A stretch of 64,000 nucleotides of DNA from Dryas octopetala. Taxonomy: Eukaryota; Streptophyta; Magnoliopsida; Rosales; Rosaceae. The number at the start of each line of letters is the position of its first letter. Position 1 is the first letter of the stretch. A model generated the notes under the pieces. It did no database searches. It saw only the letters and a list, made by a program, of their open reading frames with translations, and was not told the origin of the DNA. Shown piece after piece: positions 1-13,921 of the stretch. The position numbers were made by a program, and so were the translations under genes. The stretch covers positions 6,882,001 to 6,946,000 of the forward strand of contig OY992834.1 in assembly GCA_963921425.1 (NCBI GenBank), given 5' to 3'.

Positions 1-693
1 CTTGATCTTTTCCAAATTGAAAAAAAAAAAAAAAAATTAACGGAGAATTTGCAACACTGCCCCTTTGTTACAGTTTGTATCTTTTTTTTTTCTTTTTGGT
101 GGCCGGAACTCTCTTTGGTACAGTTACAAGCTAACACATGCAATGAAAAATGAAATAATACAAAGGCACTGATTTAGGATTGCATTTGCAAGATCACCCC
201 TTCACCTTCACTGGAGCTAGGCTCAACGAATGGTATGCATGCCCACAAAAAACTTCTGCTATAACAGTAGATAAATCAGCAACTATGAATTCACTATAAG
301 GAGCTCATTAGTATGTACATATGCAACCACATAAGCCAATTACTTCTCACTCCAAACTCCATATCTAATATTATTATCAAAATAAGCTTGCATTGACTGC
401 AAAGAATGAATTAGCTTACAAATTATTTTCAACATTGTGGTTACAAATCCAACCTACAGAGAAAATGGAAAATGCCCCAAAAATGCATTTCTTGATCCCT
501 GATACACCAAAAGAATACAAGGTAAAAGGACTCATAGGTATTTACAGTAGACTTTATTCTGGGTGCAAAAAAATTACCCTTCTCTGTACGAATAAATATG
601 GAAAAAGATATTGAACAAAATGACAACGACCTTACAGCAGCACCGATGAGAATCCTTCTGTAAACTACTTGAAAGGAAAAAATTAATAAATTC
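1..693. other. 3' flank / 3' UTR of the AP-5 beta gene
   Basis: No gene is seen here. The part next to 694 should contain the 3' UTR of the minus-strand AP-5 beta gene. The short open frames on both strands have no recognisable domain. Poly-A and poly-T runs near 20-36 and 82-95 are simple sequence. Confidence 0.5.
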
Positions 694-3600
694 CTATGAC
701 AAAAATAAAGCCTCCAAAAACTCATCAGTATAAGCTAAGCAAGGCCAGTGATCCGTTCGGATTCGTACTAAGGTTGAAACATCACATACTTCCATTTGGA
801 AGAGGAGATGGAACCTTGGTGGAAGAAATATCAAAATATGAAAGCAACCCATGTTTCTTTTACGGATATTGACAGGACTGTCCCTTTCATCTACATCTTC
901 AATGTATGTAAGATGAAGTGGGCCTCTATCAAAATCCGTCCCTGAGCTAGTAATATCAAGGGAAAAATCATCCTTCCAGATGATGTCCCTAATGATTCCT
1001 CCATCCCTTACAACAGTAACAAGTGGTTCACCAATCACACTTACAACAAAGGGTGCCAAGTAGCGCTCGGCAGCCTGAATCAAAGACGATGCAGGGACTT
1101 CAAGTAGCTTGACTGATTGGGTCCCACTGATTGCTGCAACCCCTTTGCCTCCTTTCAACGGAAAGGTCTCCCGCCCAGTGTTGGAATTACCACATGCCTC
1201 CCAAAGGGCATTGAACAAGTCTAAGTAATAACCAGGTAAGGCGTCTACAGGGATGTCAGGCGGCACAATAGCCTTGAGAAACATATCTTCTATGCCTACA
1301 GTGATACAGTGAAGCTGACCACGGATTATCTGACCATTTTCTGCATTTGTTTCAATGGAAACATCAATTAGACCAGGTGTTGGTTCCTGTGGTTCCAATT
1401 CAATCGTGACTGGAGCTCCAGAGCTTTCCTCTTCTCCAGAACCATTTTCTACAGGAACAATAGCTAATGAAGCTGTTTGATCAGATATATTAAGTTTTTT
1501 GGGAGGTTCACCAAGAAGAAACGGTATATGATACGATGCAATGGACCCATACGGTGCAGAGGATGAAAAATGTAGCACGGTTGCATATAAAGCAGGAAGA
1601 GAATCTAATTCATCCGAAACACCAGTAGGGGAAGCAACTTCCCATATGCGGCTGAAAGGCTCAGATTCAAACCTCAAACTACATGATATTCTAACCTTAA
1701 GTCCTGGCATATGTCTAAAATCAGGAATGCATGAAAAATGCCTCCTTAACGTTCTTAATATCTCTGAAATCTTTGAATCCATCACACGCAATGGCTGCTG
1801 TGGTTGATCAATTCTTTCAGTTGCTGGGATAATGTTGATATTACTACTGTCATCAATCTCACCATCCTCTATTATGGGCTCACTGTCCCTGATGCCATCT
1901 AGGTAACCGGGTTCATTGCTCCCAACACCCAAAGATGATAGCGACAAGGACCAAGATTGTTTGACAAGTAGAGGGATCACCCGCTCAAGGTGGACATATG
2001 AGGAGATGTTCCTAGACTTCTTGAGATTGTGAGCAGACTGAGGAGACTGGACATTGAAACTGGAATCTGGAGATGGTGAAATACCAAGTTGTTCCCCAAG
2101 ATTCAGCATGTCTCTGAGCTTCTTTCCAGGTATGCAGATCAGCATCCGAAGGTAGATCCTGCAGAAGGCCATGATGAACAGCATCAGATTTTAGACCAAA
2201 AATGAAAGAACATCATCAGCTAATAATGGGAATTGAAAAGCTTACTAAACTGCATATAGTGCCCATATAAATAGAAAGGAGAAATACCAAAGGAGTAAAG
2301 ACAATACCTTGCATTGTCGCGAACCTCCAAATCAGGAAAGTAAAGGCAAGTAAATGCAAGAAGGTGAGATAGTCTAAGGAACAATCTAGAGCTATTGTGA
2401 TGCATTAGAAATGTTCTACAGATGCCAAGAACTCTGCTCCCCTGAGACCATGACCTCAGTCCTGTATTTGGGCCATGTTTGTCAACAAGGAAGATCATGA
2501 ACTTGGTAAGCAGCTCTAGCAATCTCCGAGGAGGAATTGTATCGCTTTCAGCAATTCTATCAAATATTGGGAAGCAATGAACCAAATTATAATCCAATTT
2601 GACTTTAGAAAGCAAATGCTGATCAAAAGTCTGAAGCAGGCGTTCTCCCAACCAGCGGTGCTTTTGACAACCCAGCAAGCGATCAGTCAAAGGAACAATC
2701 ACTGGAACCAATCTGTGACACTCCAACATGAGGTCCAACAGCATGCCCTGAAATTAGAAATTGGGAAACATAAAAATGGCACAGATACAAAGATGAACAA
2801 ACCTTTGCCCCTTCTCCTTGACCACAAACAGCATAACAAATGTTTGTGACCAGATTCTTGGGAGTTTAACTTACCTGATCCGTGTGCCAAACAGGCACTA
2901 AAATAATTATTTTTCCTTTTTTTTTTGGCACATTTCTTATTAACTAAATGTATGTCATTAATCTTTATTGATCACTTACTAAGCTTGAACATTATCAAGT
3001 ACTACCAAATAACTTCTCCGCATTCCAAATAACTCAACCACTCAACTGGTCAATTACAGAATTACATTTCCATTAGGTCACACATTATGAAAGGGGAAAA
3101 GACCATACAAAAGTAGATCACCCCAAAACTATGACAAACAAATATTTTTATAATGTCACTCCAACTATAGTCAATATATGAGCAATCAACACTATAACAA
3201 GCACCAAAAGTTCTCCCAAATTTTTTACACTAACTAATGCTTTAGATGACAGGGCAACATCTTAGTTGCTAAAAATAAGTAGGATTTAAAATGGGACCAA
3301 ATATAAATAAATAAAACAATATTAAATATCCAAAATTTGGGATTTTAGTTTGGTGCATGTAGTATTACTCATAAACAATATACAAACAAGCACTAAGCCA
3401 AATCAGAACATATCAACCAAACCAAAAGCAAAATGAAATAGAGTAAATTGATACTGTGTACAACAAATGATATTTTAATTCATATCACTTCATACGCAAT
3501 GCTAAGCGGAGAGCTAACATGTTGTGCAAGCTCCAAAACATACAAATATATATCTCAATTATAAATAGCAAATTGCACATCTTTTTAACTACAGTAGAGC

Positions 3601-5112
3601 ATATACAAGGAACTGAAGCAGAGTGAAAATTACCTGTATGGTACTGAAAGTGGTGGAGTCCATGAGACTTCTAGTGGTGGAAGGATCATTGTCTGAATGA
3701 GATGATGCCCCAATCAAGAACCTATGCAGACTTCGAAAAGCCACTGCAGTTTCTGTGCTCCCTGGAGGCAACCACTTGAAGGCTGATACAGAAACTAGTC
3801 CATCTTCAAACGGCTTCACCACCAACTTATCATCAGCTCCAGCATCCTCACCCAAAACACTCCCAGATATCACGACCTTAACACAAATGGAGCAAAAGGC
3901 AAGCAGGTCAAGCTTCAATGCTTTCAAAGCAAGCGGGTCGAACACACTCGGATAGAACCTCAAACCCATATCAACAATGGCCTTAACTTTCCTCACTTCC
4001 CTTGCCAACATCAACTCGCCAAAACCCAACAACCAATGCAGCGCCAGCAACCTAAAAACCAAGTGGTGCTGCGCTTCTTTCGACAGCAACATAAGCCGGC
4101 CTGCAATCTCTCCCTCCTGCCCATCAAACGCGTCCAACAACCGCGGATACATTGTCAAAACGACATGGCAGAGTATCGGATCAAACGAATAAATCAGCCC
4201 GAAAAACTGCACCTTCAGCATCGACCCTTGCAGCTCCAAGGCCTCCGCCACCGGCATTATCAAATCGAAGAACTCAACCATCCCACACGGCGTCAGCACC
4301 TGCGGCCACTCCAGCAAAAACGCCAGAGCCCTCCTCAGCTCCTTGTAATTCAACCCGGTCAGAGCCTCCTTGCTCGAACCGTCCACCACAATCCGCGGCG
4401 CGGTGAAAGGAACCAGAGGCACCGCGGTGTTGAGAATCGAGACGTTGAGCTTCTCAGCCACGATGTTATGAACGACGGTTGCGAACAAGAGTATGTAGCT
4501 CTGAGCGGCGTGAGTCCTCTCGTTCTGGCAGAGACTCCAGAGGTGGCCGCCGACGTCGGAGAGGAGACAGGGGCGAGATTTCTCCAACTCGCTCAGGCAC
4601 TCGCAAGCGAGCGCACGCGCCTGGCGGTCGACGCCGTGATTGGGCCGGTTAACGACCGTTAACAGCAGCTCCACCAAGGCTTCAACAACAGGAATGGGAA
4701 CGACGTCGTCGACGGAGATGACGATGGAGGTGACGGAGAGCATCATCTGCTCCTTGAGAGCGAGAGTGATGTGGACGCCATCGGAAGGGGTCTGGATCAG
4801 GGCGCGAAGGGTTTCGATCAGACGGTGGAGGGCTTTGGATACCGATTCGGCGTCGTTTTCATTGGCGGTGAAGAGCGAGTCGGAGAACTCTTCGAGGAAG
4901 ACGATGAGGGGGAGCTTGAGAGGGAAGTCGCGCTTGGAGATTGAGGAGAGGGCTTGGTCGACGATGAGGATTGGGTGCGCGGGGGTCCATTTGTCGCGGC
5001 GTGCACCGCCGTGCTGGAAGTCGTCGATTAGCGACTCCCATTCTTGGACTGACAGTGGCGGCTTTAGCGGCGGCGATGCTGATGATGCTTCTGGTGGTGG
5101 CTTGTCGGTCAT
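694..5112 (-). CDS. AP5B1: AP-5 complex subunit beta-1-like protein
   Basis: Three coding exons on the minus strand: 3634-5112, 2308-2747 and 694-2158 (in that order). All junctions are GT/AG, and the sum of 3384 nt closes in frame to 1127 residues, close to the plant family size. The start ATG at 5112 opens a Pro/Ser-rich leader, followed by a helical adaptin-like trunk (LIVFLEEFSDSLF near residues 70-85) and a C-terminal half with an acidic linker (EDGEIDDSS) and beta-rich ear-like sequence. The product matches what I remember of the Arabidopsis AP-5 beta-like protein (At3g19870). The family forms the large subunit of the AP-5 adaptor, which works in late-endosome/lysosome sorting together with spatacsin-type partners in animals; the plant role is less known. 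An 886-bp intron (2748-3633) is AT-rich and empty. No break was found. Confidence 0.85.
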
Positions 5113-5400
5113 GCTTCTCTGCGGCCAACCCTAGGCTCAGCCGCCTGTAGCTCGTCAGCTCCTAACACTCAGCTCCAGAGATTCGGCTCGGCGGCTCATG
5201 GAAATTACAATTTTGCATCGGAAGAGAGAGTGGGAAAGTGTGGAAATTGAAATCCAAAGGGAGGGAATTTTGGAATTTGCAATTTTTGAGTTGGAGATTG
5301 AGAGACTGCTCTCCACCGCTTTCCACCACAGGAAGCTGCACAGAGGAGTGTGTCTTCTCACTTTCTCAGTACTCTCTAATTTTCTAATTTTAGTAATATA
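5113..5400 (-). promoter_or_regulatory. 5' UTR and proximal promoter of AP5B1
   Basis: Immediately upstream of the AP5B1 start (reading leftwards). It is AG-rich on the plus strand, hence CT-rich on the transcribed strand, as is common in plant leaders. The transcription start cannot be fixed from sequence alone. Confidence 0.35.
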
Positions 5401-6850
5401 TTGGTAAATCAATGGGCATAATTAGAATTTGCCATGTCTTGATTTGGCATATGAGACTGGATGCTTTTATTTACTGTACACCCTCTTTTTTTTTTTTTTT
5501 TTACTTTTTATCTGGAATCTTTATTCCTACTAATAAATCTACTATAAGTGGAAATTTTAAAAAATTTCCTCTTTTTTGTTTTCATTATTAAAGCCTTTCA
5601 TTTTTATTTTTAAAAATTTTAAAACATAATTCTCAAGACGTGCCAAATAGTGTTCAAACTCTCTTAAATAATGTTTGAATTATGTCAAATAATGCTTGAG
5701 CTCACTTGAATAGTGTTCGAACTCTCTCTTGAATAATATTCGAATTATGTCAAATAATGCTGGAGAGGAATTCAAACTAGAATTCAAAGAATTAATTAAC
5801 TAATCAATTTTGGGATTTAGTCCAATAAAATCACAAGCTCAACCAAATCAATAAAGGGTTGGACGACTCAATCCTTTTAATAAGAGGGTAAAGTTCAAGC
5901 CTTAACTTTGTGATAGGCTATGGGTTGACGCACTATATGTTTAAGCCTTAGTTTTGGGATTTTTGTGGTCTTTCTTTTTTTCTCTATTTTTTATAAATTA
6001 TAAATAGATGATATTTTTAGTAACTTTGATAAATGATGAAAATAGCTTATTTTTATAAAATATTTCATATCAAATCAATGATGAAAATAAAATAAAGAAA
6101 ATACACGCAATATTTGAACTTAAAATCTCACCTATTTGCCATACTTCATTTTAAATTTAACTAAACATCAACCTGCAAATGATTAGCAAATGACTAAGTA
6201 CCAACCTAGTTGGATTATATTTAGTGAAGCTTCAACTCTTCAAGATGACTTGTTTTAGGATGGTTAAAAGGGTTTTAGAAAAACATTCTTGATTAATGGA
6301 GAATCTCAAGTAATATTTGATGTTATGAGAAGTCATTGTTTACTTATTTTGCAATTCAAGCCTACTATTATATAAGAATTTTTTTAATGCATTAATTTTT
6401 CTATATGACTTCTATTTGTGGTTTTTCTCTCACAACAAACATAAGAGTCGTTTCATTGGCTATGATATTTCAATCCCAATATTTTGGACTAACTCCTTCT
6501 CTTTGGTGCTAAAATTGTTTGTAAATTTTGACAAATGGAGATACAAGTGAATTCCCATAAATTATCACATTATTCTTAATTTTTAAATCAATTTAATTAT
6601 CAGTATGGACTATGGACTCATGGAGAGCTTCTACAATGACAGTGGTTACTGTACGTCATCAACAAAAAATTATCACTTTTTGAAAAAAGTTACCATTTGG
6701 TGATAAATAGCTCAAAAGTAGTTATATCTCCAGTTAATCAGTTATGGTAGAATTTTTACAGGATGGTTATTTTAACAAAAAAAAAAATTATTAACAAGGA
6801 TTAAATAAAAAAAATAGTCTACAAATTTTACAATAAATTTTAATTTGGTC
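5401..6850. other. AT-rich intergenic spacer with a short minisatellite
   Basis: No gene is seen. A two-copy imperfect tandem repeat of about 60 bp lies at 5648-5757; the copies share the motif 'gaattatgtcaaataatgc'. The rest is AT-rich with short homopolymers. Confidence 0.5.
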
Positions 6851-6854
6851 AATT

Positions 6855-7108
6855 AATTATAAAAAATGTCAATTTAGTCCATAAACTTTTCAGATTGTAC
6901 CAAAACAATATAAATATGAATTTCTATCTGAAAATTAACGGAATTGGTCACATGAAAATATAATAAAATGACTAAAATGCCTCTGAAAATGTGGTCACTT
7001 ATTGTGCACATGACCAATTTTCGTTAAATTTTTCGATGAAAGTTAACGTATGTACTGCTTTGGTACAACTTAAAAAATTTATGGACCAAATTGACATTTT
7101 TTATAGTT
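6855..7108. repeat. Foldback (MITE-like) element
   Basis: The stretch around 6858-6955 and the reverse complement of about 7005-7108 align over most of their length. Both carry 'aaaaaatgtcaattt', then 'gtccataaa', 'ttgtaccaaa' and 'aattggtca'. The arms are imperfect, so this is an old insertion. No clear target duplication was found, and the family is not assigned. Confidence 0.55.
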
Positions 7109-7297
7109 AGTAAATTAAATTGACACTTTTTTAGTAAATTATCTTTTTATAGTTAGATATTTTTGTATTTGACCCTATCAACAAAAAATATCATTAAGTT
7201 AGAATGCAAAGACTTAAAGACAAAAATACCCCTCTCATATTCCTTAAAATATCTTCACACCCCGCGTGCCCCTAATTCCAAAACAAACCCACTATAT

Positions 7298-8290
<993 letters not shown>

Positions 8291-10439
8291 GTAATTTCTG
8301 TGACCATGTCTTCGGATTCAGAGCTCAGGAAATGGAATGAAACAAGGAAAAAGTTGAACTATAGGCTATGTTGTTGCTCTCTCTTTTTTTGTTTGATGGT
8401 ATGGTTGAGATGGAAATGTATGTATCGGTGTTAGGGAGATTATGACCGAGGCAACATTTTCATCTCATAGGTGTAAATATTGGATTGTGGTTATTATGCT
8501 TGTTCCCCTGTTATCTCTCCAAGCATCAATTTCACTGCTACTATACCTTTTTACATTCCTGAAATTTGATGCATAATGACATTTCTGTTTTAATTTTGTT
8601 TTGTTTTGTTTTGTTTTGTTTTTGCTTTAATGTGTATGGTATTGGTGATCCTTGATCTTAGCTCTGGAATTCTCTAGGCAGAGAAATGATAATTTGGGTT
8701 ATAATTTTAGACTCTAAAAGTTGAGCCATAATTTTTAGGTTTTGGTGTGATATTTGGTTCTGGAAATTGGAATGATATTTGATGGGGATGGAAGTAAAAT
8801 ATTTAATTGTGAGTCCCAGCCCAGCATCTTCAGCCAGAGAGCTTTAGCCTTCAGGTGCCAATGAGCTTTTTTTTTTGGTAAACTGGTGCCAATGAGCTTT
8901 AGCCTATAGGGGAAAAGGTGGGTGTCTAGAACCATCTTGAGAATCCTCTTCTTCTTTGTTGAGGAACAAAATAAGTGTTTTAAAAGGACATGAATGGCCA
9001 CCCCTTTTGGAGAAAATTTGGATGGGACTGTAAGTCTGTAACAACGTGTTATAATAGTGTTATAATACGAGATATATACTTGTGAAAAATGCATGGGTAT
9101 TCAGAAATAAGTACTTTCGCTCTTATGGTGGACCGTATTTATTTTTGAGTACCAAAGCACTGCTTTCATAAGTTTGATCTTGTAAATTCTGACCCATTTT
9201 CTCATTAAACGAAATGTACCAAAATAAATCAGATTGATTTTTGGATCCAAAGTACTATGTGAAATCTTTGGTTTTTTCCTCTTTCTCTATTCCTAGTGGT
9301 GTTACAGTCACAATGAAAAATTTTGCCACATTTTTCATCCAACCTATCTAAATAAAAAGAGTTAATTAGAAATAGGTCCAATTTTAAAGGGTTATTCAAA
9401 TTAAAATCATATAAAAATTTAGATTTGTATTTAAATTCAATTTTGAAGGCTAAGATATAAAAAATAGACTTTTTAAAAATGTTAATTCATATTATTTTTT
9501 AAAATTAAAATAATTAATATAAAATAATTTTAAAAATTATAAAAGATAATACATTTTTAATTTTACTTATGATTTGATTTTGGGCTCATTTTGAAGTCGA
9601 AGTTTGTGGGACATTCCTGTCATTAATACTAATGATTTGGGTATACGCTTTTCTTTTACACAAACAGAGAGGCAGTGCATGACTGCATGTGTGCAGAGAA
9701 TTTAGCCTATATTGTGATTGAAGAAAGTAATTCTTCTATTAGTACAGTAGGAGTTTTGTGGTGAGAAGATGAGTCATAATATATTCATTTTTAGTCAATA
9801 TTTGTTTATTACAAAGAGGAGCAAAACAATTTTTGTTTTGCTCCGCAATGTTGTCAAGCTTGACCCAAATATTCTGTTTGTTCATCCAAATTATGTTAGA
9901 AGAAATAGTAAATGAATTAATTAGACTACATAATACATTTGACCAATAAGTAATAACACAACCACAAAGAAAAGCTGTCGGTCAAAAGGTACAAACTTTT
10001 GGGTGGGGGCAGCTCCTATAGATAGGATCCCCCTCTCACCATCTCACGTAAGTGAGGCGACTGCCCAAGCTCAGACGCAAGGTATAAAAAATGTGGCATA
10101 CTAAATGTCAGCCGCGTCAGATATTGTATAGCCACGTAGTGAAAATCTTTTCTAAAGAGGCTTCTAATAAGTGCACCCTACTTGCGTATTTCTTGGAGCA
10201 ATTCTAATTTTTTTCCAAATCTTTGAACTCGGTTCGTTAAACGGAAGAAATGAGCTGAGTTCAAACAAAATATTATGCTCCATAAAAATAAGAGTTAGAG
10301 TTTGAATTTTGGTATACTTGACTTGTAAAGCCGGTGAATTACATTTATATTTTTATGAGATATCTTAAGTTTTGTTCTAATTCGGCTCATTGCTAAAACT
10401 TGAATCGTAATGTTAGATTTTTTTAGTCGTAAGTCAAGT
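8291..10439. other. 3' UTR and AT-rich spacer
   Basis: 8291 to about 8520 is probably the 3' UTR of the acetyltransferase. A short (tttg/ttttg) repeat lies near 8596-8622. A direct repeat of 'ggtgccaatgagctttagcct' type occurs twice near 8852-8912, separated by a T run. 9300-9560 is very AT-rich. No gene was recognised. Confidence 0.5.
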
Positions 10440-10830
10440 CGAACTTAAAAAGTTCGAGTTCATTTAAAAATCGAGCCAACAAAGCCAAGTATAAGCTTGA
10501 GCTCGTTCCACAAACAAGTCGAGCCAAATCTAGCCAAGCTTGAGCTTGGAAAAAGCAAACGAGCCGAGTTTGAACATAACTCTTCGAGCTTTGTTTGAGC
10601 TTGAGTTGTGATTGAGCTTGAAAAAAGCAAATGAGCTGAGCTTGAACATAATTCTTCGAGCTTCATTTGAGCTTGAGCATAACTCTTCAAGCTTCATTCG
10701 AGCCATGATCTTGGAAATAACAAACGAGTTGAGCTTGAGTTTTGAAAAAGCGAACAAGCCAAGCTTGAACATGACTCTTCGAGTTTCATTTGAGCTTGAG
10801 CTCGATCAATATTATTTTAGCTGAGCTTGA
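10440..10830. repeat. 'gagcttgagc' internally repeated element
   Basis: Three to four imperfect copies, about 80-110 bp apart, of a block containing 'gagcttgaacataactcttcgag' type sequence and 'aaaaagcaaacgag'. HindIII-like 'aagctt' words recur throughout. Such gagctcgagctt-rich stretches are common pieces of plant transposons. The open frames on both strands are only by-products of the repeat. Confidence 0.6.
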
Positions 10831-11510
10831 GCACTTTAGTATTTCACTCGGTTTGGCTTAGTTACACCCCTAGCTAAGCAATAGACCAATGGAACATCTT
10901 CTTTATTATTCGTTATCTATAATAATATCATTAAATGAACATTTTTGTTAACTTTTATATCAAATACAAATACATATTAATTGTGTGAAAGAGAAGAACT
11001 TACATGTTCATGTAACAGAGATATGTGGTGTGAGTGAGAACGAAGGGATGTTAGGTGGTATTCGGAGGATAAATAAGTTATTTTCTATTTCAAAAGGCAT
11101 GATTAGAGCCGCCTTTTATCTTATTTTAAAAAGAAAAAAAAAAGATTAAAATCTCACAAGGAATCCAATCCACCTTAGTTAATCTCACCGACTCTCTAAT
11201 TAAATCACATGTATTGGCTTCTAATCTTTAATTAATACTATAGTCTACATAGTAGAGATTTAAAAAAAAAAAAAACAAAAAGAAAGTCGTGCAAAACGTC
11301 CTTGGTCTGCTTCTTCTTCCTTCGCTTTCGTTTTTCACTTTTTCCATGGTACCTCCTCCATCATCCATGACAACGACCTAACTCTTCCATCCAAACACAG
11401 GCACTTCCCATTTTCCATTTCTCAACCTCCACCAGCAAAACACATTCTTACCCAACAAACAAGACCACCTCCACCTACACCAAATTCAAATTCCAATCCC
11501 CAATTCTGCT
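10831..11510. other. Spacer and upstream region of the pseudokinase gene
   Basis: AT-rich to about 11280, then a C-rich, CT-rich leader (11300-11510) that probably contains the promoter and 5' UTR of the kinase gene. No clear TATA box was chosen. Confidence 0.4.
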
Positions 11511-12749
11511 ATGATACTCCCCCAAACCCCATCATCATCATCATCCCCGATGTGCAGGACCAAAAAGAGCACGCAGGCAATCGAGCCCAAACCCGCTCCT
11601 CCTCGCGCCTCAAAATCCTCCTCCTCATTCCCAGACCCATTTTCCGGCAATTACAGCATCACCGGCGGCAACTCCAGCTACAACTACTCCAAATCCTCAA
11701 CTTCCAGCGTCGCCTCTCTCAAATCCCTCAAAGCCTCTCTCCCCGAAAACCCTCTGATCTACGACACCTCCGAGATCTCCTCCGCCACCGCCAAATTCCT
11801 CGCCCCCCGCCTCGCCTCCTCCTCCTGGCGCTGCTCCCTCCGCGGCAAAGACGTCGTCGTTTTCCAGCGTAAGTCTCGCCGCCCCATCGACCTCCAAGAA
11901 CTCCAGCACCGCCTCTCCTTCATCTGCCGGAGCCACCACACCAGCTTAATCAAGCTACTCGGCGCCTCCCTCTCCGGCAACAACTGCATCTACCTCGTCT
12001 ATGACTTCGTCCCCGGAGCCAACCTCGCCGACTGCCTCCGAAACCCCAAGAATCCAAGCTTCTCCGTGCTCTCCACGTGGCTCTCACGGATGCAGATCGC
12101 CACTGATCTTGCTCACGGCCTCGACTACATCCACCACGGCTCCGGCCTCGACTCCGGCTTCGTCCACAACCGCATCAAAACCTCCAGTATAATTGTTTCC
12201 GAAAATACCCTCGGCGCCAGGATCTGCCACTTCGGCACCGCCGAGCTCTGCGGCGAGGGCCACTGCGATCGAACTCTGTCGCGGTCCCGGAGCGGCGCTA
12301 TGAAGGTGGAGGGCACCCGAGGGTACATGGCGCCGGAGTTTCAGGTCAGCGGCGTCGTCACCCAGAAATGCGATGTGTATGCGTTTGGGGTCGTGCTCTT
12401 GGAGTTGATCTCCGGGGAGGAGCCATTGAAGTATAAGATAGAGGAAGCTATTGGTGGTAATGGCGGTGGGTATAGGAGGGTGAGTGTTATAGAGATGGCG
12501 AGAGAGGCGGTGGGTTGTTTTGGCGGGGTCAGGAGGTGGGTAGATAGGAGGCTCAAGGACTCGTTTCCGATGGAGGTGGCAGAGAAGATGGTGAAGGTGG
12601 CATTGGAATGTGTGGAGGAGGACCCGGATGGCCGACCCGATATGGGTCGGGTTGCGGGTCTGGTTTCCAAGTTGTTTTTGGAGTCTCAGAGTTGGGCGGA
12701 GAGAATTGGCATGCCCGTCGACATCTCTGTCTCATTGGCCCCTCGGTGA
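11511..12749 (+). CDS. Receptor-like cytoplasmic pseudokinase (LysM-RLK kinase-like)
   Basis: Intronless protein of 412 residues: a Ser-rich N-terminal tail (1-80) and one kinase-like domain (about 85-400), with no signal peptide, LysM or membrane span. The kinase relatives closest in feel are LysM receptor kinases (LYK3 type), and I recall an ectodomain-less Arabidopsis relative (At3g57120). Catalytic residues are gone. The HRD motif reads HNR (219-221), the following Asn is Ser, DFG reads HFG (240-242) and the beta-3 Ala-x-Lys is replaced (VVVFQRK, 115-121). The structural part is kept: GTRGYMAPEF, DVYAFGVVLLEL and the late Arg in DPDGRPDM. It is therefore probably a signalling scaffold or allosteric partner and not an enzyme. 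The frame is open end to end, arguing for a functional gene. Confidence 0.85.
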   Translation: MILPQTPSSSSSPMCRTKKSTQAIEPKPAPPRASKSSSSFPDPFSGNYSITGGNSSYNYSKSSTSSVASLKSLKASLPENPLIYDTSEISSATAKFLAPRLASSSWRCSLRGKDVVVFQRKSRRPIDLQELQHRLSFICRSHHTSLIKLLGASLSGNNCIYLVYDFVPGANLADCLRNPKNPSFSVLSTWLSRMQIATDLAHGLDYIHHGSGLDSGFVHNRIKTSSIIVSENTLGARICHFGTAELCGEGHCDRTLSRSRSGAMKVEGTRGYMAPEFQVSGVVTQKCDVYAFGVVLLELISGEEPLKYKIEEAIGGNGGGYRRVSVIEMAREAVGCFGGVRRWVDRRLKDSFPMEVAEKMVKVALECVEEDPDGRPDMGRVAGLVSKLFLESQSWAERIGMPVDISVSLAPR

Positions 12750-13592
12750 TTTTTTGGGTTTCAATTTTTTGAGGTTTATAAATGCGGGTTCGTATTTATT
12801 TGAACAAATTGTAAAGAGCTTGTGGGATTGGGATGTTGTATATTCTGTGAATAATTTACGTACAAAATGATTCATTTTCATTACACAAGTTCAATTTCCA
12901 TAACACTTTGGTTTCATGCATATTTTTGTAACTTTGCTCGACATAGTTTATAGCTCTCTCAAATGGGTTTGATCAAAATCTTCTTTAAACTGCAGGTTTG
13001 GAACCAACAAAACCCAGAATTGTACTCAAGTTTGGTTCCTTTTAGTTTTAGCAGAGTTGTGTTCATGTACACAAACATGGAATATGAACAATTTCAATTC
13101 TGTCAAGAGATTTGACTTTTTAGCAATATAGGTTATGCCCATGTCAAATGAAAAAAAATTGTAGAAGATGCTTCAGTTGCAATCAAGAAATTCTAGATAT
13201 GTCCAAATAAGTGGGACATGTAGAAGATAGAGGAGCAAATGACCGATCAGGTCAGGTCTTGGGTCTTCCTATTTGTGACAAAGACTTGATGATATAAATT
13301 GCATTCTGACTTACAGAATGGGTTAAATTAATGGCTGCGTTAACGAAAAACTTGTTTAAATTATATTAAGCATTGTTATTTATAGGAAGTAAGTGACATG
13401 TTTTTCTATAAATTACTCTGCACACACCAACTAAGAATCCATCTCTTGCCTTTTGGTTCACTTGAGCATTGCACAATGCTTATCAAAATTTGTAACCAAA
13501 GAATGCTTGTCAAATTTTATAACAATGCAGATAATAGCTAGTTCTTGATAATTTTAAGATCAAGTAGATCTGTGGAAGTTTTACTAATCTAA

Positions 13593-13631
<39 letters not shown>

Positions 13632-13921
13632 CAAAAGACTCAAAATACAATCACTATTTCTTTTCTTTTTTTAGATTATCTTCCAAGAAAAGTAGAAAAC
13701 TACATATAAAGTAGCATTTTCTTATGACAATACTAGCCTTGTTCAATAACGAGGAAAGGCACATCTCTGCGATAATACTTGGGGGCACTTCAGACCTCAA
13801 AATAAATAAGAAAAGGAACTTGGGTGGCAGTGTGGCACTCTTAAGCAATATCATAAATACGCCACCGTTTACATGACCGCTGCTCGTAGCGCGAAGCTCA
13901 AGCAATAGCAAGAAATCGACC
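12750..13921. other. 3' UTR, spacer and (TA)n microsatellite
   Basis: Follows the pseudokinase stop. A TA microsatellite is at about 13597-13627. The last 200 bases should contain the promoter of the Zim17-like gene. No other gene is seen. Confidence 0.5.
13597..13627. repeat. (TA)n microsatellite
   Basis: About 30 bp of alternating TA upstream of the Zim17-like gene. Confidence 0.85.

Noticed and set aside
4036..5134. Open frames on the plus strand opposite AP5B1 exon 1 (up to 208 codons)
   Set aside because: They are antisense shadows of a real, conserved exon and have no domain or splice context of their own.
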